Source: Kiritimatiellia bacterium
GTDB lineage: Bacteria > Verrucomicrobiota > Kiritimatiellia > B70-G9
Direction: 5' to 3'
Assembly: GCA_012961745.1 (NCBI GenBank)
Contig: DTYT01000191.1
Span: forward strand, 1-5,011
Length of the DNA: 5,011 bases
Translations under genes and position numbers: made by a program
Shown here: positions 1 to 5,011 of the stretch, in pieces
How positions within the stretch are numbered: position 1 is the stretch's first letter
Layout of the letters: each line of letters begins with the position of its first letter
Notes under the pieces: generated by a model
Told to the model about the DNA's origin: nothing
The model's input: only the letters and a program-made list of their open reading frames with translations
Database searches by the model: none

Positions 1-1380
1 CCGCTCCAGGATGACCTCCAAGTGAAGCTCACCCATTCCCGAGATGATGGTCTCGGTGGTCTCCGGGTCATAGCCTACCACGAAGGTGGGATCTTCCTCG
101 CCGAGGCGGTGCAGAGCCCGAGCCAACTTTTCCTGCTCGGCCCGCGAGGCCGGGCTGATGCTCACCGACACCACCGGGGCGGGAAAGTCAATGGGCTCCA
201 AATGAAGCGAGGTATCCTTCTCACAGATGGTGTCCCCGGTGCGCGTGTCACTCAGACCAATCACCGCCACGATATCTCCACTGAAAGCGGTTTCCAGGTG
301 CTCCCGCCGGTTGGCGTGCATCCGCAGCACGCGGCCGACTCGCTGGGGCTTGTCCCGCGTACTGTTGTAGACTTCCGCCCCGCTGCGCAGCTGCCCGGAA
401 TAGACCCGCAGGTACACCAACTTGCCGATATGAGAATCGCTCTGCACCTTGAATGCCAGCGCGGCCAGCGGCGCGTCGTCCGAGGGGGGGCGGGCATGCC
501 CCGACTTCTCACAGATCACCGGCGGCAAATCCCGCGGCGACGGCAGATAGTGGACCACGCCATCCAGGAGCCTCTGGATACCCTGGTTGCGGAATGCCGA
601 GCCGCAGTAGGTGGGAACCACTTTTCGGGCGATGGTCGCCTGACGCAACGCCTCCCGTATTTCGCCCGGCTGGATAGACCCGCCTTCCAGGAACTTTCCC
701 AGAAGATGGTCATCGGCGCTCTTCTCAATGAGATGTTCCCGCCACCGAAGCGCCTCGTCCAGCAAGTCCGCCGGTATGTCCTCTTCATGCTGCACGACCC
801 CGAGCGACTCACCGTCATAATAGACGGCTTTCATCGTCACCAGATCCACCACCCCCCGGAAGTCCCGCTCCTTGCCGATCGGAATCACCACCGGTACCGG
901 ATTGGCGCCCAATTCGGACTGGATCTCACGCACCACGCTGAAGAAATCCGCCCCGACACGGTCCATCTTGTTGACCAAAGCGATCTTGGGCACGCTGTAG
1001 CGTTCACTCTGCAGCCACACCTTTTCCGACTGTGGCTCCACTCCCCCGACCGCGCAGAAAAGGGCCACGGCTCCATCCAGTATCCTCAGGCTGCGTTCAA
1101 CCTCGGCGGTAAAGTCCACGTGGCCCGGCGTGTCAATCAGGTTGATCTGGTGGCCCTGCCACGAAATGGTAGTGGCGGCCGAGGTAATGGTGATTCCCCG
1201 CCGCCGCTCTTGTTCCATCCAGTCGAGCTGTGCGGCTCCCTCGTGTACTTCGCCCACTTTGTGAGTCTTCCCCGAATAGAAGAGCATCCGTTCGCTGACG
1301 GTGGTCTTGCCGGCGTCAATGTGGGCCATGATGCCGATGTTGCGCACCTTCTCGATCGGAATCTGCCTGGCCGCGCCCAT
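1..1380 (-). CDS. fusA: Elongation factor G, partial (N-terminal 460 residues)
   Basis: Translational GTPase that drives ribosomal translocation and, with ribosome recycling factor, ribosome splitting in the cytoplasm. All GTPase motifs are visible: G1 AHIDAGKTT at residues 19-27, switch I ending RGITITSAATT at 61-71, G3 DTPGHVDF at 83-90, G4 NKMD at 137-140 and G5 GSAF at 260-263. Domain II follows (about 290-385, with IGKLVYLRVYSG), then the start of domain III with SGMGELHLEV just before the window edge. The family is usually about 690-700 residues, so roughly the last third (rest of III, IV, V) lies beyond base 1; the break is the window edge, not a truncation. The ATG at 1380 has a strong purine-rich ribosome binding site at 1386-1394, with GGAGG 9 bases upstream. 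After G1 the sequence reads VSER where many EF-Gs have TTER. No str-operon genes (rpsL, rpsG, tuf) adjoin it on the visible side, so it could be the main EF-G or a second paralogue; domain IV would help decide. Confidence 0.96.
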   Translation of the reverse strand, partial: MGAARQIPIEKVRNIGIMAHIDAGKTTVSERMLFYSGKTHKVGEVHEGAAQLDWMEQERRRGITITSAATTISWQGHQINLIDTPGHVDFTAEVERSLRILDGAVALFCAVGGVEPQSEKVWLQSERYSVPKIALVNKMDRVGADFFSVVREIQSELGANPVPVVIPIGKERDFRGVVDLVTMKAVYYDGESLGVVQHEEDIPADLLDEALRWREHLIEKSADDHLLGKFLEGGSIQPGEIREALRQATIARKVVPTYCGSAFRNQGIQRLLDGVVHYLPSPRDLPPVICEKSGHARPPSDDAPLAALAFKVQSDSHIGKLVYLRVYSGQLRSGAEVYNSTRDKPQRVGRVLRMHANRREHLETAFSGDIVAVIGLSDTRTGDTICEKDTSLHLEPIDFPAPVVSVSISPASRAEQEKLARALHRLGEEDPTFVVGYDPETTETIISGMGELHLEVILER

Positions 1381-1523
1381 GCCGGCCCCCCTCCGCCCTC
1401 GGTGACTTCCGGTATCCGCTCCGCTAGACGTCAAACGCGGCGCAATATGGCGCAACCCGACCGGGGGCGCAAGCCCCAATCCCCACTTTCTCCCAGAGCC
1501 GCCGTACTGCGCGGCCCGCACCC
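1381..1523 (-). promoter_or_regulatory. Leader region before the elongation factor G gene
   Basis: This 143-base gap separates the second CNNM gene from the elongation factor gene. Going down the minus strand, a small hairpin (GCCGC arms, 1498-1502 and 1511-1515) begins 9 bases after the CNNM stop. A second has arms GGGGC and GCCCC (1464-1468 and 1473-1477) with a 4-base loop. Neither is followed by a T-run, so neither is a convincing intrinsic terminator. The heptamer GGCGCAA (TTGCGCC on the minus strand) occurs three times, at 1439-1445, 1449-1455 and 1466-1472. A TTGACG hexamer (1434-1429) resembles a -35 box, but the best following -10 candidate, GATACC (1416-1411), is only 12 bases away, too close for a normal promoter. 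The ribosome binding site at 1394-1386 closes the region. I cannot tell whether the elongation factor gene has its own promoter here or is read through from the CNNM genes. Confidence 0.35.
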
Positions 1524-2492
1524 TCAGACCCGGCCGATCACCACGCCCAACACGTCCTCGGTGGTGATCAACCCGGCGCACTCCCCGGCGTCCCCTACCA
1601 GCAGGAGGGGCTCGCGCAGCATGCGCATCTGCTTGAGAACCTCGGTAAGGGGGGCCTCGCGCGACACGAAACAAGCTGGCAACAGGAATTCCGCCAGAGG
1701 CGAGGACTCTCCTTGCAGACGAAGCACATCCAGAACATTCACCGTGCCGGCCACCCGCCCCTGTCTGCGATCCAGCACTACCAACCGGGTGCGCCCGCTG
1801 CGGCGGGCCGCCTCTACCGCCTGGGAACCATCCGCCTCTAACGGCACCCACACCATTTCCGCCGCCGGAGTCATTACCTGTTCCGCGCGCCGGTCGGGAA
1901 GCTCCAGTATCGCGGTTATGATTTCCCGCTCCCGGCGGCCAAGCCGGCCAGCGGCCTCGCTTTCCAGCGCCAGCAGACGCAACTCCTCGCGGGTCACGAA
2001 AGGGCGTTGGAACGCCGCCCGGTGCGCGGGAAGTGGCGCAAGGGCTTTCACCAGCTCGGTGAGTATCATTCCGAGCGGATACAACAGCTTCTCGCTGAAC
2101 TTCAACAGTACGATAAGCCGCAAGGACCGCTCGGTGGGAGCCGCGCGGAACCACGCCTTGGGCAGATACTCGCCGAAAATCAGCATGACCAGCGTCATTA
2201 GGATCCCCGCGGCACCGGCTCCCCAGCCTCCCGCCACACCGGCCGCCAACGAGGCCGCCCCCACCGAAGCGATCACGGTACACAGATTGGTGCCCACCAG
2301 AGTGGTGCCGAACAACCGGTCCGGGTTGCGCAAGAAGTGGTCCGCCAAGCGGGCCCGACGATCTCCCCGGCGGACGAAATGCTCCAGGCGTACCCGTCGC
2401 AGTGAAATCACACCGGTCTCGATCCCGGCGTAGAAGGCAGCCAGTGAAACCGCCGCTATCACCACCGCGATCTGGAAGATCGGCATTGTCAC
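1524..2492 (-). CDS. CNNM (DUF21)/CBS-pair membrane protein, short divergent paralogue
   Basis: Inner-membrane protein of the CNNM/CorC (hemolysin TlyC-like) family, whose studied members are linked to Mg2+/Co2+ efflux and cation homeostasis. In 322 residues it shows a DUF21 membrane domain with hydrophobic segments near 5-23, 62-86, 94-112 and 124-150 and the family signature FGEYLPK at 106-112. A cytosolic CBS pair follows, starting around MTP at 207-209 and ending with the second CBS (LITTEDVLGVV) at the C-terminus. There is no C-terminal CorC_HlyC domain, unlike its upstream neighbour. Two family motifs are altered: the first helix reads FYAGIETG instead of the usual serine-rich FFSxSE type, and the GNTxxN helix reads VGTNLCTV. 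Translation starts at a GTG overlapping the upstream TGA by 4 bases (GTGA), with GGAGG 10 bases before it; an ATG two codons later (2486) is the alternative but lies 16 bases from that site. Family assignment is firm. Substrate and transport activity are inference, and loss of the motif residues may mean a regulatory or accessory role. Confidence 0.92.
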   Translation of the reverse strand: MTMPIFQIAVVIAAVSLAAFYAGIETGVISLRRVRLEHFVRRGDRRARLADHFLRNPDRLFGTTLVGTNLCTVIASVGAASLAAGVAGGWGAGAAGILMTLVMLIFGEYLPKAWFRAAPTERSLRLIVLLKFSEKLLYPLGMILTELVKALAPLPAHRAAFQRPFVTREELRLLALESEAAGRLGRREREIITAILELPDRRAEQVMTPAAEMVWVPLEADGSQAVEAARRSGRTRLVVLDRRQGRVAGTVNVLDVLRLQGESSPLAEFLLPACFVSREAPLTEVLKQMRMLREPLLLVGDAGECAGLITTEDVLGVVIGRV

Positions 2493-3721
2493 GCGGCACC
2501 GTCCTCCAGCTTTTCAAGAAGGAGCCTGCCGATCCGGTGCTTCTTCACGTCCAATACGCGTATCCGTACCTGCTGGGCGGTCACCACGTCTCCCGGACGG
2601 GGCATGCGCTGGAGGTGTTCCATGACCCAGCCGCTGAGGCGGTCGGCGCTTTCACTGCTCAGTGAAACGCCGATCCTGTCGTTGATGTCTTCCAGATTCC
2701 AGCGCCCGTCCAGCACCCAGCGGTGCGGTCCGGCTTCCTCCAATACCGGCACCGGCTCCCCCATCTCGTCTTCGATCTGACCGGTCAACTCTTCCAGGAT
2801 ATCACCGCGGGTCACCACCCCGGCAAGGCCCCCATATTCATCCACCACCAGCGCGATGCGCAGCCGCTCAGTGATAAATTGCGCCAGCAGCTTGTCCAGC
2901 CGCACGGTTTCGGGGATATACACTGCCGGCAGCAGCGCGCGTTCGCGGCGGTGTCGCGGATCCAGCAGGAACATCTTCACATCCAGGATGCCTACGATTC
3001 TCTCCAGCGAGCCCCGGCACACCAGCAGATAACGAGTCCAGGACTCCCGCGCCCGACGGAGAAGTTCCCCGCCAGGTAGATCCACATCCGCAGCCTGCAG
3101 GTCCACCCGCGGCGTCATGATGTCGGCGGCCCGCAACCGGCACAGGCGGATAACCGCCCGCACCATCCGTTCCTCTTCCGCATCAATCCCTCCGTGCTGC
3201 CCGGTGATATCCACGATGGTTTCAAGTTCCTCAACTGTGATTGTTTCCGGCTGCATTCCCCCGCCGCCGCGCAAGGGCAACCTCAGGCGGCCGAGCAAGC
3301 GATTCAGTGGGGCGACTGCCTGCGTGAGCCAGCTCAGTAACGGCGCATACATGGTCGCCATTCGTTCCGAAAAGGCCACCGCAACCCGCTTGGGGCCGAT
3401 CTCCCCGAATACCAGCAGAACCACGGTCATCACCGGGATGGCCAGCCCGGCGCCGCGCCCCGGGAACAGCCGCTCCAGGAGCGCGAAGCCTGTCACCGAG
3501 GCGCAAACGTTCACCACGGTGTTGCCCAACAGGATCGTGGACAGGAGCACTACCGGCCGCAGGAGCAACCTTTCCACCAAGATTCCCCTGCCGGGAGAGT
3601 TTCTGACCAGCCTGTGAACCTGCAGAGGATTGAGGGAAAACAGCGCCACCTCGGCGGAGGAGAAGAATGCCGAAAAGCCGAGCAGCACCACCAGGATCAC
3701 CAGAAGCACAGCGACCATCAC
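2489..3721 (-). CDS. CNNM/CorC family protein (DUF21, CBS pair, CorC_HlyC domain)
   Basis: Full-length CNNM/CorC-type inner-membrane protein of 410 residues, the usual size for this family; studied relatives are associated with Mg2+/Co2+ efflux and resistance. Domain order: DUF21 membrane domain (about 3-150) with FFSSAEVALFSL at 19-30, LGNTVVNV at 65-72 and FGEIGPK at 105-111. A linker and the CBS pair follow, from IMTPRVD at 201-207 to the second CBS with VVDEYGGLAGVVT at 292-304. The C-terminal CorC_HlyC domain (about 332-405) contains WVLDGRWNLEDIN. The reading frame is open further upstream, but that part would run into the divergent yjbQ gene and carries no membrane-protein features. 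I chose GTG at 3721 because GAGG (3735-3732) lies 10 bases upstream; the adjacent ATG at 3718 gives the same protein one residue shorter. The stop overlaps the start of the second CNNM gene, so the two are an operon. Older databases call such proteins hemolysins; nothing in the sequence supports haemolytic activity. Confidence 0.95.
   Translation of the reverse strand: MMVAVLLVILVVLLGFSAFFSSAEVALFSLNPLQVHRLVRNSPGRGILVERLLLRPVVLLSTILLGNTVVNVCASVTGFALLERLFPGRGAGLAIPVMTVVLLVFGEIGPKRVAVAFSERMATMYAPLLSWLTQAVAPLNRLLGRLRLPLRGGGGMQPETITVEELETIVDITGQHGGIDAEEERMVRAVIRLCRLRAADIMTPRVDLQAADVDLPGGELLRRARESWTRYLLVCRGSLERIVGILDVKMFLLDPRHRRERALLPAVYIPETVRLDKLLAQFITERLRIALVVDEYGGLAGVVTRGDILEELTGQIEDEMGEPVPVLEEAGPHRWVLDGRWNLEDINDRIGVSLSSESADRLSGWVMEHLQRMPRPGDVVTAQQVRIRVLDVKKHRIGRLLLEKLEDGAA
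2503..2507 (-). promoter_or_regulatory. Ribosome binding site of the second CNNM gene
   Basis: GGAGG on the minus strand inside the 3' end of the first CNNM gene. It lies 10 bases before GTG 2492 and 16 before ATG 2486, so it favours the GTG start and the 4-base overlap with the upstream stop, an arrangement typical of translational coupling. Confidence 0.6.
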
Positions 3722-3731
3722 CGCATGACAA

Positions 3732-3735
3732 CCTC
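3732..3735 (-). promoter_or_regulatory. Ribosome binding site of the first CNNM gene, serving three nearby start codons
   Basis: GAGG on the minus strand. It is 10 bases from GTG 3721, 13 from ATG 3718, and only 5 from an out-of-frame ATG at 3726 that opens a two-codon reading frame (ATG CGG TGA). That frame's stop ends at 3718 and overlaps the CNNM start codons. The spacing favours GTG 3721 for the long gene, but the best-placed start codon is the one of the tiny frame. Confidence 0.45.
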
Positions 3736-3758
3736 GCGGGTGCCATCCGCACCCGATC

Positions 3759-3786
3759 TTGCGAATGTACTCCCGGCGGTTAGAAT
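3759..3786 (+). promoter_or_regulatory. Candidate sigma70-type promoter for the yjbQ family gene
   Basis: A -35 candidate TTGCGA (3759-3764) and a -10 candidate TAGAAT (3781-3786, one mismatch to TATAAT) are separated by 16 bases. Transcription would start near 3792-3794, only 2-4 bases before the ATG at 3796. No usable Shine-Dalgarno site precedes that ATG, which fits a leaderless message. Boxes were identified by eye only. Confidence 0.45.
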
Positions 3787-3811
3787 AACAGTGACATGTT
3801 GGAAATATCAA
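3782..3811 (-). promoter_or_regulatory. Candidate sigma70-type promoter for the CNNM operon
   Basis: On the minus strand TTGATA (3811-3806, one mismatch to TTGACA) is followed after 18 bases by TATTCT (3787-3782, four of six matches to TATAAT). Transcription would start near 3775, about 55 bases before the CNNM start codon. The -35 box lies inside the first codons of the divergent yjbQ gene, and the -10 box shares five base pairs with the plus-strand -10 box. Found by eye, and weaker than the plus-strand candidate at -10. Confidence 0.35.
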
Positions 3812-4179
3812 TCCAGTCCCGCCGCCGCACTGAACTGATCGAGATCTCATCCCGCGTGGAAGAAGCCGTCCGGCGGCTGGGTCGCCATGACGGGAGCGTC
3901 ACCGTGTACGTGCCCCATACGACTGCGGGCATCCTGATCAATGAAAATGCCGATCCGGACGTGGCCGCCGACATAGAAGCCGCTCTGGACCGGCTGGTTC
4001 CCTGGCATGGTCCCTACCGGCACGGAGAAGGAAACGCAGCCGCTCACGTCAAGGCGTCCCTGGTAGGTTCGTCGGTTCGCGTATTGGTCAGGGACGGTAA
4101 GCTGGCGCTGGGCACCTGGCAGGGTATATTCTTCTGTGAATTCGACGGGCCGCGCCGACGCCGGGTCTGGATCGCATAG
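3796..4179 (+). CDS. yjbQ: YjbQ/UPF0047 family protein (secondary thiamine-phosphate synthase-like)
   Basis: Small soluble protein of the UPF0047 family. The E. coli member YjbQ can weakly replace thiamine-phosphate synthase, which gave the family its name; the true physiological reaction is unsettled. The 127 residues carry the whole family signature: VPHTTAGILINENADPDV at 39-56, YRHGEGNAAAHVKASLVG at 74-91, and LGTWQGIFFCEFDGPR at 105-120. The conserved His41, Glu50, Asn51, Asp53, His76, Glu78, Asn80 and His84 are candidates for a metal or active site. Length is slightly below the usual 130-140. The ATG at 3796 is the only plausible start, because an in-frame TAG lies 15 bases upstream (3781-3783). 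No Shine-Dalgarno site sits at a normal distance, and a promoter-like -10 box ends 9 bases before the ATG, so the message may be leaderless. It is divergent from the CNNM genes and followed 40 bases later by a TPR lipoprotein gene on the same strand. No thiamine genes are visible nearby. Confidence 0.96.
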   Translation: MLEISIQSRRRTELIEISSRVEEAVRRLGRHDGSVTVYVPHTTAGILINENADPDVAADIEAALDRLVPWHGPYRHGEGNAAAHVKASLVGSSVRVLVRDGKLALGTWQGIFFCEFDGPRRRRVWIA

Positions 4180-4197
4180 TCCACCGGGTATGCGGGC

Positions 4198-4211
4198 GGG
4201 GAGGATGCAGG
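4198..4211 (+). promoter_or_regulatory. Purine-rich ribosome binding region with ambiguous start choice
   Basis: GGGGAGG at 4198-4204 directly abuts an in-frame ATG at 4205, too close to serve it. It is 12 bases from GTG 4217 and 15 from ATG 4220. A weaker GCAGG at 4207-4211 is well placed for GTG 4217 (5 bases) and ATG 4220 (8 bases). The spacing therefore favours a start at 4217 or 4220, but does not settle it. Confidence 0.35.
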
Positions 4212-4219
4212 TTGCAGTG

Positions 4220-5011
4220 ATGGAAGGACAGCCAGGCCGAAGTGCAGTCCGGAGCGGGGTGATCGCCTCCTGTATCGTCGCACTAGCCTGGCTGGGATCC
4301 TGCGACGGCGACGAAGCACAGCTCATCCTGCGAAAGGCGGCCCGGGAATATGCCGCGGGAAATGTCGTTCGCGCCCGTACTTTCCTCCAGCAACTGCAGA
4401 ACTCGCGGCCCGGGACCGAACAGGCCGACGAGGCGCTGAACCTGCTGGGCGTGATCGCCTGGGAAATGGGCCGGGCCCAGGAGGCGTACGAATTGTTTGA
4501 CCGCTGCCTGAAGCGCGCTCCCGAGCATGCCGCGGCGGCCTACAACCTGGCGGTCATTCTCTTCCGCAGCGGCGACCTCAACGGCGCCGCAGACCTCTTT
4601 TCGCGGGCCGCCGCCCTGACGCCCGACGATCCCCGGCCCCTGGAATACCTGGCCGCCATCGAGCTGAAACGCCGGAATCCGGCCGGCGCGCGGCGGCTCC
4701 TGGAGAAAGCCCTGCGTGTCGCTCCGGATTCCCCGCGACTGCTCACTGCGCTGGGGAAGATAGACGCCATGCAAAAACGTCTGCCCGACGCCCTGCGCCT
4801 CTTCCGGGAAGTGCTCGCGGACCATTCCCGCTATCCCCCGGCACTTTACAACCTGGCGGTTCTTTACCAGGACCACCTCTCGGATCCCGAAAAGGCCCGG
4901 AAGTACCTGCAAGTTTACCTCAAGACAGCCCCGGGAAGCGAGTGGAGGGCGCGCGCGCGCGATCGCCTTGACCGCATCGAGGCCGCCCGCCTGGTCACCC
5001 GAACGGATAAA
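4220..5011 (+). CDS. TPR-repeat lipoprotein, partial (3' end beyond window)
   Basis: Probable secreted, lipid-anchored scaffold protein made of tetratricopeptide repeats, which usually mediate protein-protein contacts; the partner is unknown. From ATG 4220, residues 1-13 include three arginines, a hydrophobic stretch covers about 14-27, and the lipobox LGSC ends at Cys28, followed by Asp29. After a helical linker come about five TPR units with a 34-residue period, near 70-103, 104-137, 138-171, 172-205 and 206-239. Their typical residues recur: YNLAV at 108-112 and again at 210-214, and the end-of-repeat prolines 101, 135, 169 and 238. The reading frame is still open at base 5011 after 264 residues. 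In-frame alternative starts are ATG 4190, ATG 4205 and GTG 4217; 4220 gives the most normal signal peptide. Co-transcription with yjbQ is likely from the 40-base gap. Related proteins are found in gliding, pilus and outer-membrane assembly machines, but nothing here points to one. TPR and lipobox are seen; localisation is inferred. Confidence 0.88.
   Translation, partial: MEGQPGRSAVRSGVIASCIVALAWLGSCDGDEAQLILRKAAREYAAGNVVRARTFLQQLQNSRPGTEQADEALNLLGVIAWEMGRAQEAYELFDRCLKRAPEHAAAAYNLAVILFRSGDLNGAADLFSRAAALTPDDPRPLEYLAAIELKRRNPAGARRLLEKALRVAPDSPRLLTALGKIDAMQKRLPDALRLFREVLADHSRYPPALYNLAVLYQDHLSDPEKARKYLQVYLKTAPGSEWRARARDRLDRIEAARLVTRTDK

Noticed and set aside
1411..1434. A sigma70 promoter for the elongation factor gene built from TTGACG and GATACC.
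   Set aside because: The spacing is only 12 bases, well below the usual 16-18, and no better -10 box is found at the right distance.
1464..1477. An intrinsic terminator at the GGGGC/GCCCC hairpin.
   Set aside because: The stem has only 5 pairs and no T-run follows on either strand.
22..2433. An open frame of about 800 codons on the plus strand.
   Set aside because: It is antisense to both the elongation factor gene and the second CNNM gene, whose protein motifs are unmistakable. Its translation is rich in Arg, Pro, His and Ser with no recognisable domain, as expected for the reverse of GC-biased codons.
3722..3850. An N-terminal extension of the first CNNM protein up to base 3850.
   Set aside because: It would overlap the divergent yjbQ gene and its promoter and would place a Cys- and Arg-rich tail before the first membrane helix, which family members do not have.
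3847..4326. A minus-strand frame of 159 codons across yjbQ.
   Set aside because: It lies opposite the complete YjbQ signature and reaches into the TPR gene; no independent support.
4283..4912. A 209-codon minus-strand frame.
   Set aside because: It is the reverse of the TPR coding region, starts inside it, and shows no domain or ribosome site; the TPR periodicity on the plus strand is decisive.

Overview
The window is bacterial chromosomal DNA, visibly GC-rich (third codon positions are mostly G or C), dense with genes and without any sign of mobile elements, CRISPR arrays, phage genes or structural RNA genes. The protein families are widespread, so I cannot name a phylum with confidence. 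A lipobox-bearing TPR protein and bacterial-type elongation factor G rule out an archaeal or eukaryotic source. Shine-Dalgarno-led genes sit beside one probably leaderless gene.

Layout. Two transcription units diverge from a short intergenic control region at about 3722-3795. Leftward (minus strand) run three genes. The first is a full-length CNNM/CorC-type membrane protein with DUF21, a CBS pair and a CorC_HlyC domain (3721-2489). The second is a shorter, diverged CNNM paralogue that overlaps it by 4 bases (2492-1524). After a 143-base gap comes the 5' two thirds of an elongation factor G gene (1380 to beyond base 1). Rightward (plus strand) run a complete YjbQ/UPF0047 family gene (3796-4179) and the start of a TPR-repeat lipoprotein gene (about 4220 to beyond base 5011).

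How the genes fit together. The CNNM pair is translationally coupled and probably makes two related inner-membrane proteins, for which a shared complex with a role in divalent-cation (Mg2+/Co2+) efflux or sensing is a reasonable inference. Elongation factor G follows on the same strand with its own strong ribosome binding site, and may be co-transcribed with the pair or have its own promoter. The divergent control region contains two sigma70-like promoters, one per strand, whose -10 hexamers overlap almost completely. The plus-strand promoter would start transcription within a few bases of the yjbQ ATG.

Overall this looks like an ordinary housekeeping region. I did not find a new defence, mobile or biosynthetic system. 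The points most worth a second look are the back-to-back promoters with a leaderless yjbQ, the tandem CNNM pair in which the second copy has lost conserved membrane-domain residues, and a triple GGCGCAA repeat before the elongation factor gene.
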